From: Streptomyces sp. Je 1-332
GTDB taxonomy: Bacteria; Actinomycetota; Actinomycetes; Streptomycetales; Streptomycetaceae
Length of the DNA: 64,000 bases
Assembly (NCBI RefSeq): GCF_040730185.1
Contig: NZ_CP160402.1
Coordinates: 2,480,001 to 2,544,000 of the forward strand
Direction of reading: 5' to 3'
A program made the translations under genes and the position numbers. Below, in pieces: positions 8,099 through 15,934 of the stretch. Every line of letters starts with the position of its first letter. The first letter of the stretch is position 1. The notes below the pieces were generated by a model. That model had not been told where the DNA came from. It did no database searches and saw only the letters and a program-made list of their open reading frames with translations.

Positions 8099-9085
8099 AT
8101 GCGCAGTGAACTCTTCGGGACGCTCCCCGACGGCACGCCCGTCCATCGCTGGACCCTGGAAAGGGGCGGGGTGCGGGTACGCGTCCTGACGTACGGCGGG
8201 ATCATCCAGTCGGCGGAAGTTCCGGACCGGTCGGGGCGGTGCACGCCGGTCGCTCTCGGCTTCGACGATCTCCAGGGCTATCTCGACCACCCGGGGCCGT
8301 ACTTCGGGGCGCTGGTGGGCCGGTACGCGAACCGGATCGCGGGCGGCGCGTTCACGCTCGGCGGCCGGACGTACCGCTTGGCGCGGAACAACGAGCCCAA
8401 CGCCCTGCACGGCGGCGCGGCCGGCTTCGACAAGCGGGTGTGGGAGGCGGCGGAGGCCGAGCACGGGGTGCGGCTCTCGCGAGTGAGCCCGGACGGCGAG
8501 GAGGGCTACCCGGGGCGGCTCACGGTGTCGGCCACGTACTCGCTGGACGAGTCGGGCGCGCTGCGGATCGCCTACGAGGCGACGACCGACGCCCCGACCG
8601 TCGTGAACCTCACCAACCACACGTACTGGAACCTCGCGGGGGCCGGGAGCGGTGGCGCGGGCGGCCATGAGCTGCGGATCGCGGCGGCGCGGCTCACACC
8701 GACGGACGGGACGCAGATTCCCACGGGGGCGTACGAGGACGTCGACGGCACGCGCTTCGACTTCCGGGACGCGCGGAAGGTCGGGGCCGGGATCGACCAC
8801 AACTACGTGCTCGACAAGGGGGTCACCGCACGGCCCGTCGAGGTGGCCGAGCTGAGCGATCCGGCGTCCGGGCGCGTGCTGACCGTGGCGACGACGGAGC
8901 CGGGCCTTCAGCTGTACACGGCGGACCACTTCGCGGAGCCGCTGCCGTTCGCTCCCGGGGACGGTGTCGCCTTGGAGACGCAGCACTTCCCCGACTCCCC
9001 CAACCGGCCGGAGTTTCCGAGCACGGAGCTGCGGCCGGGTGGGGTGTACGCGTCGGAGACGGTGTACGGATTCTCCGTTCACTAG
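8099..9085 (+). CDS. galM: Aldose 1-epimerase (galactose mutarotase)
   Basis: 328 residues. The galactose mutarotase family signature is present: 'NRIAGGAFTLGG', 'NALHGGAAGFDKRVWE' (catalytic His), 'VNLTNHTYWNLAG' (second His), and a C-terminal Glu region 'VALETQHFPDSPN'. It interconverts alpha and beta anomers of hexoses before kinase entry. Cytoplasmic, no signal. It is close behind the lipoprotein gene and convergent with the GH3 glucosidase, suggesting a small sugar-utilisation group. Confidence 0.93.
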   Translation: MRSELFGTLPDGTPVHRWTLERGGVRVRVLTYGGIIQSAEVPDRSGRCTPVALGFDDLQGYLDHPGPYFGALVGRYANRIAGGAFTLGGRTYRLARNNEPNALHGGAAGFDKRVWEAAEAEHGVRLSRVSPDGEEGYPGRLTVSATYSLDESGALRIAYEATTDAPTVVNLTNHTYWNLAGAGSGGAGGHELRIAAARLTPTDGTQIPTGAYEDVDGTRFDFRDARKVGAGIDHNYVLDKGVTARPVEVAELSDPASGRVLTVATTEPGLQLYTADHFAEPLPFAPGDGVALETQHFPDSPNRPEFPSTELRPGGVYASETVYGFSVH

Positions 9086-9110
9086 TTCGCTAGGCGCGGT
9101 TGCCCGACGT

Positions 9111-9148
9111 CAGACGGTGATCGTCTCGTTCAGACGGTGATCGTCTCG
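9111..9148. repeat. Tandem 20-bp duplication at the GH3 stop codon
   Basis: The 18-bp string CAGACGGTGATCGTCTCG occurs at 9111-9128 and again at 9131-9148, period 20. The second copy contains the GH3 stop codon and last codons (reading ETITV then stop on the minus strand); the first is an extra copy just after the stop. It looks like a recent replication-slippage duplication of the gene's end. Confidence 0.8.
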
Positions 9149-11583
9149 GTCAGGCGGCGGTCGGCGATGGAGCGGCCCACCTGAACCTCGTACGAACCGC
9201 CCTGGTGCGTCCAGGTGTTGGCGCTCTCGTCCCAGATCTCGAAGGCGCGGCGCGGGAGTTCGATCCGCACCTCCACGCTCTCGCCGGGTGCGGCCTCGGC
9301 GCCCGCGAAGCCCGCGAGCCAGCGGGCGGGGCGGGAGCCGTCGTTCGCGGTCGGGGCGAGGTAGATCTGGACGACCTCACGGCCCGCGCGCGGGCCGGAG
9401 TTGCGGACGCGGACCGTGGCCGTCGTGCCCTCAACGGTGAGGGACTCGTACGTCCAGTCGGTGTAGCCCAGGCCGTGGCCGAAGGCGTACGCGGGGGTGG
9501 CGCCGGACTTCTCCCAGGCGCGGTAGCCGATGAACACGCCCTCGTCATAGCGGAGTTCGCCTTCCTCGGGGGTGACCTGGGTGATCGGCGCGTCCGTGAA
9601 GGAGCCCCACGTCGTGGGCAGGCGTCCGCCCGGCTCCTGGGCGCCGAGCAGCACGTCGGCGAGCGCGGCGCCGCCCTCCTGCCCGGGGAACCAGCCGAGC
9701 AGCACCGCCGCCACGTCGTCGCGCCACGGAAGCTCCACCGGGGAGCCGGAGTTGACGACCACGACCGTGCGGGGGTTGGCCGCGGCCACCGCGTGCACCA
9801 GTTCGTCCTGGCGGCCCGGGAGCCGCAGGTCCTGCCGGTCGAAGCCCTCGGACTCGACGCGTTCGGTGGTGGCGACGACCACGACCGCGGTGTCGGCGCC
9901 CCGCGCCGCCTCGACGGCTTCCGCGATCAGCTCGTCGGGGTCGCGCCGCGGGCCGAGGTGCACGAAGGAGAACACCACGCCGGGCAGCGGGGCCTTGTAC
10001 TCCTTGTCGAGCGGATGGAGCAGGGAGACCTCGACCGGCTCGCCCGCCGTCAGGGTCACCTTGGCGCGCTCGACCGGGGAGCCGAAGAACGCTTCGAAGG
10101 GGTCGGACGCCTCACCCATCACCTCGGTCCCGTCGAAGACGACGTCGCCGCCGACCGTGAGCGTGAAGGCGCCGAGACCGCGCGTGCCGAAGGAGTGCTC
10201 GCCGCTCTCACGCGGCGTGAACGTACCGACGACCTCGATCGAGGCCATCGCCTCGTGGGTGACTCCTTCGGGCAGGTCGTCACCGATCCACTGGACCTGA
10301 CCGGAGGGGAGGCTGCCCTCGCCCAGGATGGTGCCGTCGGCGTCGCGGCAGACGGCGCGCAGCTCGAACCCCTTGTCGGCGGGGGCGAGTTCGTCGCTCG
10401 GGTCAGCGCCGACGGCGTACGTCAGAGACTCCTCGCTCAGCGCCGCCGTCAGGCCGTCGAGCGGGGAGATCACGCGCGGCGGGAAGACGGTGGCGGAGCC
10501 GCCGCCCAGGACACGGGCGTCGCGTGCGGCGGCGCCGATGAGGGCGACGGAGGCGGACGGCCCGAGCGGCAGGGTGTCGTTCTCGTTGCGCACGAGGACG
10601 AAGGCGCGGCGGGCGACCTCGCGGGCCAGCGCCTCGCCGTCGATCTCGGCAGGCGGATCGGTGACGACGGGCTCGGCGCCTTCGAGGACGCCGACGCGGG
10701 CGGCGAGGCGCAGGACGTTGCGGACGGCGTCGTCGACCACCGCCTCCTTGACCCGGCCACCGCGCACGGCATCGGCGAGCGCGTCGCCGTACACGGTCCG
10801 CGGCCCCGGCATGGCGACGTCGAGACCGCCCTCGATGGTGCCGGCGGTCGTGCGGGCGGCCATCCAGTCGGAGACGTTGTAGCCGTCGAAGCCCCACTCG
10901 CCGCGCAGCACCTCGTTGACCAGATAGCGGTGCTCGGTCATCGTCGAGCCGTTGACCTTGTTGTACGCGGTCATGATGCCCCAGGGGTGGGCGTTGGTGA
11001 CGATCGCCTCGAAGGGCGCGAGGTACAGCTCGCGCAGGGCTCGCGCGCTCACCTTGTTGTCGACGGTGAAACGGTCGGTCTCGGCGTCGTTCGCCACGAA
11101 GTGCTTGACGGTCGTGCCGACGCCGCCCGACTGCACGCCCTGGACGTAACCGGTGCCGATGACGCCGGTCAGATACGGGTCCTCGCTGTACGCCTCGAAG
11201 TGCCGGCCGCCCAGCGGTGAGCGGTGCAGGTTGACGGTGGGCGCGAGGAGGACGTGGACGCTCTTGCGGCGGGCCTCCTGGGCGAGGAGGGCGCCCGCGC
11301 GGCGGGCGAGGTCCTGGTCCCAGGTGGCGGCGAGCGCGGTCGGGGACGGCAGGGCGATGGAGGGGTCGTCGGCGGTCCAGCGGGTGCCGCGCACGCCGAT
11401 CGGGCCGTCCGACATGACGAGGGGCGCGAGGCCGATCTCGGGCAGCGGGTGCAGCGACCACATGTCGCGCCCGCCGAGCAGCCGGGTCTTGGCGTCCAGA
11501 TCCAGCGCGGCGAGCGCGGCCTCCACGACCTCCTCGCGCGCCTGATCGCTCCGCGTCGCTCCGGTTCCCTGGGTTCCCGCCAT
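9130..11583 (-). CDS. Beta-glucosidase, glycoside hydrolase family 3
   Basis: 817 residues. ATG 11583 follows GAGGAGG; the longer frame upstream is not supported. Domain order: GH3 N-terminal barrel with the catalytic nucleophile Asp in 'GYNVSDWMAA' and substrate-binding 'KHFVANDAE'; GH3 C-terminal domain; an inserted PA14-like domain ('VGTFTPRESGEHSFGTRGLG'); and a C-terminal fibronectin III-like domain. No signal peptide, so it acts inside the cell on imported oligosaccharides. Similar PA14-bearing GH3 enzymes hydrolyse beta-glucosides. Divergent from a TetR gene that probably controls it. Confidence 0.93.
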   Translation of the reverse strand: MAGTQGTGATRSDQAREEVVEAALAALDLDAKTRLLGGRDMWSLHPLPEIGLAPLVMSDGPIGVRGTRWTADDPSIALPSPTALAATWDQDLARRAGALLAQEARRKSVHVLLAPTVNLHRSPLGGRHFEAYSEDPYLTGVIGTGYVQGVQSGGVGTTVKHFVANDAETDRFTVDNKVSARALRELYLAPFEAIVTNAHPWGIMTAYNKVNGSTMTEHRYLVNEVLRGEWGFDGYNVSDWMAARTTAGTIEGGLDVAMPGPRTVYGDALADAVRGGRVKEAVVDDAVRNVLRLAARVGVLEGAEPVVTDPPAEIDGEALAREVARRAFVLVRNENDTLPLGPSASVALIGAAARDARVLGGGSATVFPPRVISPLDGLTAALSEESLTYAVGADPSDELAPADKGFELRAVCRDADGTILGEGSLPSGQVQWIGDDLPEGVTHEAMASIEVVGTFTPRESGEHSFGTRGLGAFTLTVGGDVVFDGTEVMGEASDPFEAFFGSPVERAKVTLTAGEPVEVSLLHPLDKEYKAPLPGVVFSFVHLGPRRDPDELIAEAVEAARGADTAVVVVATTERVESEGFDRQDLRLPGRQDELVHAVAAANPRTVVVVNSGSPVELPWRDDVAAVLLGWFPGQEGGAALADVLLGAQEPGGRLPTTWGSFTDAPITQVTPEEGELRYDEGVFIGYRAWEKSGATPAYAFGHGLGYTDWTYESLTVEGTTATVRVRNSGPRAGREVVQIYLAPTANDGSRPARWLAGFAGAEAAPGESVEVRIELPRRAFEIWDESANTWTHQGGSYEVQVGRSIADRRLTETITV

Positions 11584-11671
11584 GGCGGTGCCTCCTCGTT
11601 GAAGTCGCCTGTGCCGTCGAAGTCCGTTCCGTACGTTCCCTCCATCCTGCCTCGACTGCCTGTAGACCGGT

Positions 11672-11685
11672 AGGTTTCGTAACCT
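11672..11685. promoter_or_regulatory. Candidate TetR operator
   Basis: Inverted repeat AGGTT-TCGT-AACCT within the 177-bp divergent region between the GH3 gene and the TetR gene, next to AT-rich TTATATT (11691-11697) that could be a promoter -10. TetR proteins commonly bind such sites between themselves and the divergently transcribed target. Confidence 0.45.
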
Positions 11686-11760
11686 GGACGTTATATTCAG
11701 ACCGGCGCATGACGTACGGTCGTCCCGCGAGCAGCACCGAGAGCGGGAAGGGCAGAGACC

Positions 11761-12330
11761 ATGGCGACCAGGGCCAGAAGCGAGGAACGGCGCGCGGAGA
11801 TCCTCCGGGCCGCCCTCGAGGTGATCGCCGAGCGGGGCTACCGGGGCGCGAGCCTGGGCGCCGTCGCCGAGCGGGTCGGGCTCACCCAGCAGGGCCTGCT
11901 GCACTACTTCCCCACGAAGGACGCCCTTCTCGTCGCCGTCCTGGAGGCCCGCGACCAGTGGGACGCGGTGCCGGCGAACGAGATCCGCCTCGACCTGCTC
12001 GGCTCGCTCGTCGAGTACAACGCGATGCGCCCCGGCATCATCCAGACCTTCAGCGCACTGCTCGGCGAGAGCGTCACGGACGGGCATCCGGCCCGGGAGT
12101 ACTTCACCGAGCGGTACGGATCGGTGCGGGCCAAGTTCGCCGCGGTGCTGCGCGCGGAGTACGGCGAGCGGCTCCCGGGGGGCCTCACCCCGGAGGCAGC
12201 GGCGCCGCTCCTCGTCGCGGTGATGGACGGACTCCAGTACCAGTGGCTCCTGGACCCCGAATCGGTGGACATGGCGGGGGCGTTCAGGGATTTCCTGGCT
12301 CTGCTGGGCGGCGGATCCGACGAGCGGTGA
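11761..12330 (+). CDS. TetR/AcrR family transcriptional regulator
   Basis: 189 residues. The N-terminal TetR DNA-binding domain is typical: 'ARSEERRAEILRAALEVIAE', then 'YRGASLGAVAERVGLTQQGL' with the recognition helix, then 'LHYFPTKDALL'. The C-terminal ligand domain includes 'SALLGESVTDGHPAREYF', as in TetR proteins next to glycosidase genes. It probably represses the divergent GH3 beta-glucosidase and responds to a sugar. ATG 11761 follows GGGAAGGG. Confidence 0.93.
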   Translation: MATRARSEERRAEILRAALEVIAERGYRGASLGAVAERVGLTQQGLLHYFPTKDALLVAVLEARDQWDAVPANEIRLDLLGSLVEYNAMRPGIIQTFSALLGESVTDGHPAREYFTERYGSVRAKFAAVLRAEYGERLPGGLTPEAAAPLLVAVMDGLQYQWLLDPESVDMAGAFRDFLALLGGGSDER

Positions 12331-12486
12331 TCACGCCGGCGCGCTACTCAAGTCGCCTCGCGGGGCGGCGCTTTCCTACCAAGGTCGCCCGCGGCGTAGA
12401 CCGACGGCGGTCGAGGTGGACCGGTGTCGCTGGTGAGACTGGGCGCACCGTACGGACCGTGCGGGCGGGCACTGGGAGGCACCGTG

Positions 12487-13605
12487 ATGAGTGACGGGAT
12501 CAGTCGGGGGCGGTTTCTGGTGGGGGCGGGGGCCGTGGGCTTCGCGGCGGCGGCAGGGGGCCTGCTGACGGCGGCGCCGGCTTCCGCAACTCCCCCCGGG
12601 GCAGGCCGACTCAGGTATCGCGGCGTCTGCTACGAGGCCGTCGCGGGGGAAACGCCCTCGACCGGCTGGAGCGCTGCCCGCATGCGCGAGGACCTGTGCG
12701 TGATCGACGAGCGGCTGCACGCCACCACCGTCTCCGTGTTCGGCGACGGCGTCGAACGACTCGGCGCCACCGCGACGGAGGCCGCCGAGCGCGGGCTGCA
12801 CGTCTGGCTCCAGCCGCGCCTGGCCGACCGGCCCCAGCGGGAGATCCTCGACCACCTCGCGGAGACGGGCCGGCACGCCGAGCGGCTGCGGCGCCAGGGC
12901 GCGGCGGTCCATCTGAGTGTGGGCTGCGAGTTCGTGCTGTTCGTGCCGGGCATCGTGCCCGGCGACAGCGCGGTGGAGCGCATCGAGAACATCAGCAAGG
13001 GGAACTACGACCCCGTACTGACGCAGCGGCGCCTGAAGCGGTTCATCGGGCGGGCGGCGGCGGTCGGCAGGTCCGTCTTCCGGGGCGGGCTGACCTATGG
13101 GGCGGCGGACGGTGACGAGGTGGACTGGGACCTGTTCGACATCGTCAGCGTCAACTACTACGGCTATCACCGCAGTCGGGCCGCCTACGTACGAGATCTG
13201 GCGCCCTACCGACGCTGGGGCAAGCCGGTGGCGATCACCGAGTTCGGCTCGTGCACCTTCCGGGGCGCGCCGGAGCAGGGCGGCATGGGCTGGGACGTCG
13301 TCGACTACACGAAGTATCCGCCCGAGATCAAGGGCGGGCTCGTCCGCAGCGAGCGGACCCAGGCGGCGTACATCACCGACGTACTGGACGTCTTCGAGTC
13401 GATGGACCTCTACTCGGCGACGCTCTACAACTTCGTCAGCCCCGAGGCCCCGCACCACGCCGATCCGCGCCACGACCTCGACATGGCGAGCTACAGCATC
13501 GTGAAGACCATCCTGGACGGGCCGTCCGGCCGCTGGCACTGGGAGCCCAAGGAGGCGTTCCACGCGGTGGCCGACCACTATGGGCGCGCGGCTCGGCGTT
13601 CGTGA
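12487..13605 (+). CDS. Secreted TIM-barrel glycosidase-like protein
   Basis: 372 residues from ATG 12487, which has GGGAGG 8 nt upstream. The N-terminus looks like a Tat-type signal (SRGRFLVGAGAVGF, then AAPASA), although the arginines are not adjacent. The body reads as a (beta/alpha)8 barrel with two conserved glutamates, one in 'SVGCEFVLF' and one in 'VAITEFGSC'. These are where the acid/base and nucleophile of clan GH-A glycosidases lie. Related Streptomyces proteins are often labelled 'abortive infection protein', with no supporting evidence that I know of. Substrate unknown. Confidence 0.7.
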   Translation: MSDGISRGRFLVGAGAVGFAAAAGGLLTAAPASATPPGAGRLRYRGVCYEAVAGETPSTGWSAARMREDLCVIDERLHATTVSVFGDGVERLGATATEAAERGLHVWLQPRLADRPQREILDHLAETGRHAERLRRQGAAVHLSVGCEFVLFVPGIVPGDSAVERIENISKGNYDPVLTQRRLKRFIGRAAAVGRSVFRGGLTYGAADGDEVDWDLFDIVSVNYYGYHRSRAAYVRDLAPYRRWGKPVAITEFGSCTFRGAPEQGGMGWDVVDYTKYPPEIKGGLVRSERTQAAYITDVLDVFESMDLYSATLYNFVSPEAPHHADPRHDLDMASYSIVKTILDGPSGRWHWEPKEAFHAVADHYGRAARRS

Positions 13606-13704
13606 CCCTGCGCGCCGCCCGGGTCGCGGGAGTTCAACCGCTGGCGGGCGCCACCCTCTCGGCGCGATACTGCGGCCACCCCCACCGGCCACGGAAGGAC
13701 TCCC

Positions 13705-14979
13705 GTGTCACCTACGTCCCATGGCGCCGCCCGGCTCACCTCGCTCGGTGTCACCCTCCTGCTCTCCCTCGCCGCCGTGCCCGCGTCGGCGGCCACCGCG
13801 CCCGCCATGACCGCCGAGGAACAGCGCCTCGACCGCGCGGCCCCGCAGGAGATCCTGCGCCGCAGCGGGTTCGACGCCGTGGCACCGGAGTTCGCGCGCG
13901 CCCTCGACCGCGCCCACTCGTACGGCGAGGCCAAGCGCATCGTCGTACGCCAAGGGGACGCGCTGTGGCGGCGTGCCGTCGAGCGGGCGCAGGGGCGGGG
14001 GCACGGGGCGACGGGAGCCGGGGAGCTGAGCCGGGACGACGACCGGCCCCTGTACTGGGCCCGGCTCGGCATGACACGGGAGCTCAGGCAGTGGGAGCCG
14101 GGCCGCTTCGGGGTGAGCGAGGCCCAGCACGGGCGCCTGATACGGGCGTTGGAGGATGCCTCTCGCGGGCACGACTCCATCCGCTACCCGAAGGAGGACC
14201 GCGCGGGCCACCGCCTCAAGCGCGTCCTCGTCACCGGCTTCGACCCCTTCACGCTCGACCGGGACGTCCGCATCAGCAACCCGTCGGGGGCGACGGCCCT
14301 CGCGCTCGACGGCACCGTCATCCAGACCGCCGAAGGTCCCGCCCGCGTGGAGACCGTCGTCTTCCCGGTCCGCTGGGACGACTTCGCGGAGGGGACGGTC
14401 GAGCGCACCCTGCGCTCCCAGCTCCCCCGCGTCGACCTCTTCACCACCATCAGCCAGGGCCGCGCGGGACGCTTCGACATCGAGCGGACCAACGGGGCCT
14501 GGCGTGGCGGCTTCCCCGACAACGAGAACCTCTCGCGTACGGAGACGGTGCCGGTCACCGATCCGGCCACGCAGCCCCAGTGGACGTCCACGACCCTCCC
14601 GTACCAGGAGATCGTGAGCGCGGAAACCGGCCGCTTCCCGGTGTACGACAACACCTCGGTGACCGAGATCCCGGCGGGCCAGACCGCTCCCGTGGTCCGT
14701 CCCGACGGGCCCACGGCCGGTTCGACGGCCCGCGAGGGCGGCGGCGGCAACTACCTGTCGAACGAGATCGCCTACCGGGCGACGCTCCTTCGCGACCGCC
14801 TCGGGCTGCACGACCGGCTGCCCGGCGGCCATGTGCACACGCCGATCCTGCAGTTCGGCGCGGGCAACACGGACCCGGCGACGGGCGAGATCACCGACCC
14901 CGAGTTCGTGCGCAACCGGCTCGACATCATCGCTCAGGTGCGCGAGATCCTGACGACGGCTATGAACGCCCGCCGGTAG
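13705..14979 (+). CDS. Secreted pyroglutamyl-peptidase-like protein (Cys to Ser)
   Basis: 424 residues, with a signal peptide (hydrophobic stretch, AVPASAAT) and a roughly 130-residue helical N-terminal region. A peptidase family C15-like domain follows from 'LKRVLVTGFDPF' (about 172). The C15 triad Glu-Cys-His can be mapped: Glu260 in 'RFDIERTNG', His376 or 378 in 'GGHVHTP'. The catalytic Cys position in 'GGNYLSNEIAYR' is Ser352. Normal C15 enzymes are about 215 residues, cytoplasmic and Cys-dependent. This secreted form may be a serine variant or a non-catalytic binder. Confidence 0.75.
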   Translation: MSPTSHGAARLTSLGVTLLLSLAAVPASAATAPAMTAEEQRLDRAAPQEILRRSGFDAVAPEFARALDRAHSYGEAKRIVVRQGDALWRRAVERAQGRGHGATGAGELSRDDDRPLYWARLGMTRELRQWEPGRFGVSEAQHGRLIRALEDASRGHDSIRYPKEDRAGHRLKRVLVTGFDPFTLDRDVRISNPSGATALALDGTVIQTAEGPARVETVVFPVRWDDFAEGTVERTLRSQLPRVDLFTTISQGRAGRFDIERTNGAWRGGFPDNENLSRTETVPVTDPATQPQWTSTTLPYQEIVSAETGRFPVYDNTSVTEIPAGQTAPVVRPDGPTAGSTAREGGGGNYLSNEIAYRATLLRDRLGLHDRLPGGHVHTPILQFGAGNTDPATGEITDPEFVRNRLDIIAQVREILTTAMNARR

Positions 14980-15787
14980 CGGCCTGCGGTCCGCCGGGTC
15001 CTGCCGGGCCGGCCGCGCCCCGGGGGTCGTCGTCCGGGGCGTGGCCGCTGTCCTCGCCCACGAGCTCCCGCGCCATGAGCGTCGCGCCCGCGACCGCTCC
15101 CGGCATCAGGAACACCGCGACGAACGGGACCAGGAAGGCCACGGCGAGCGGGGTGCCGAAGCCCCACGCCAGTTGCTTGCGGCCGCGCAGCAGCGCGAGC
15201 CGTTCGCGGGCCTCGACGCCCCGGCGCTGGAGTGCCACCCCCGTCAGCTCCTCCACGAGGAAGAAGCCCGTCACGCAGAAGCCGACCACCGGGACCACGG
15301 TCTGGCCGACGACCGGGATGAAGCCGAGGGCGAAGAGCAGGATGCCCCAGACCGCCGCCCGCAGCACGATGCGCAGGCTGTCGCGCGCCGAGATCCACAG
15401 TTCACGCCAGAGCGGCAGGCCAGACTCGGGGGCGAACCCGGAGACGGAGATGTCGACCTTCTCCGAGAGCGACTCGTAGAAGGGCTGGCCCACCAGGAGC
15501 GTCACCGCGGTGAAGGTGACCACGGACAGGAGCAGCGCCAGCGCGAAGAGGAGCGCCGTGAGGAAGCCCCGGAACAGGCCGGCCCACGGCGACGACCAGT
15601 CATCCGCGAAGGGCGTCGCCCAGCCGACGAAGTCCGCGCCCCACAGGGCGAGCGCCACGAGGGCGGCCGCGTAGAGAAGCAGGGTGATCAGGCCGGGCAG
15701 CAGGCCGACTCCGAACTGCTTGCCGTGCTGGGCCACCCACCGCTGGCCCTTCATCAAATAGCCGAAGCCTCGTCCCAGATCACGCAT
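14960..15787 (-). CDS. EI24/CysZ-like integral membrane protein
   Basis: 275 residues with four to five hydrophobic segments (about residues 30-50, 80-105, 145-170 and 205-230). The EI24 domain pattern is recognisable in 'GQPFYESLSEKV' and 'GFIPVVGQTVVPVVGF'. EI24/CysZ proteins are linked to sulfate uptake in proteobacteria; the actinobacterial role is unproven. The C-terminal Gly/Pro/Asp tail overlaps the last 20 bp of the convergent peptidase gene. ATG 15787. Confidence 0.85.
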   Translation of the reverse strand: MRDLGRGFGYLMKGQRWVAQHGKQFGVGLLPGLITLLLYAAALVALALWGADFVGWATPFADDWSSPWAGLFRGFLTALLFALALLLSVVTFTAVTLLVGQPFYESLSEKVDISVSGFAPESGLPLWRELWISARDSLRIVLRAAVWGILLFALGFIPVVGQTVVPVVGFCVTGFFLVEELTGVALQRRGVEARERLALLRGRKQLAWGFGTPLAVAFLVPFVAVFLMPGAVAGATLMARELVGEDSGHAPDDDPRGAAGPAGPGGPQAATGGRS

Positions 15788-15934
15788 GCGGCACAGCCTA
15801 TCCGCCGGTCACGGCCGTGCGGTCCACGGGACGCGTGGGAGTGAAGGGGGTCGAAGGCCCTCTTGTTGCGCGGGGGTTGAGGCGGTAGACCACGCGTACT
15901 GACTTCTCTCCAGCTGTCGCTCCCGGAGGTACGT

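Noticed and set aside
9205..11220. 671-codon plus-strand open frame opposite the GH3 gene
   Set aside because: Antisense shadow typical of GC-rich DNA; no recognisable domain, and the minus strand has complete GH3 motifs.
12487..13605. Phage-defence 'abortive infection' function for the TIM-barrel protein
   Set aside because: The label is common in databases but the sequence shows a signal peptide and glycosidase-like glutamates, with no defence-gene neighbours.
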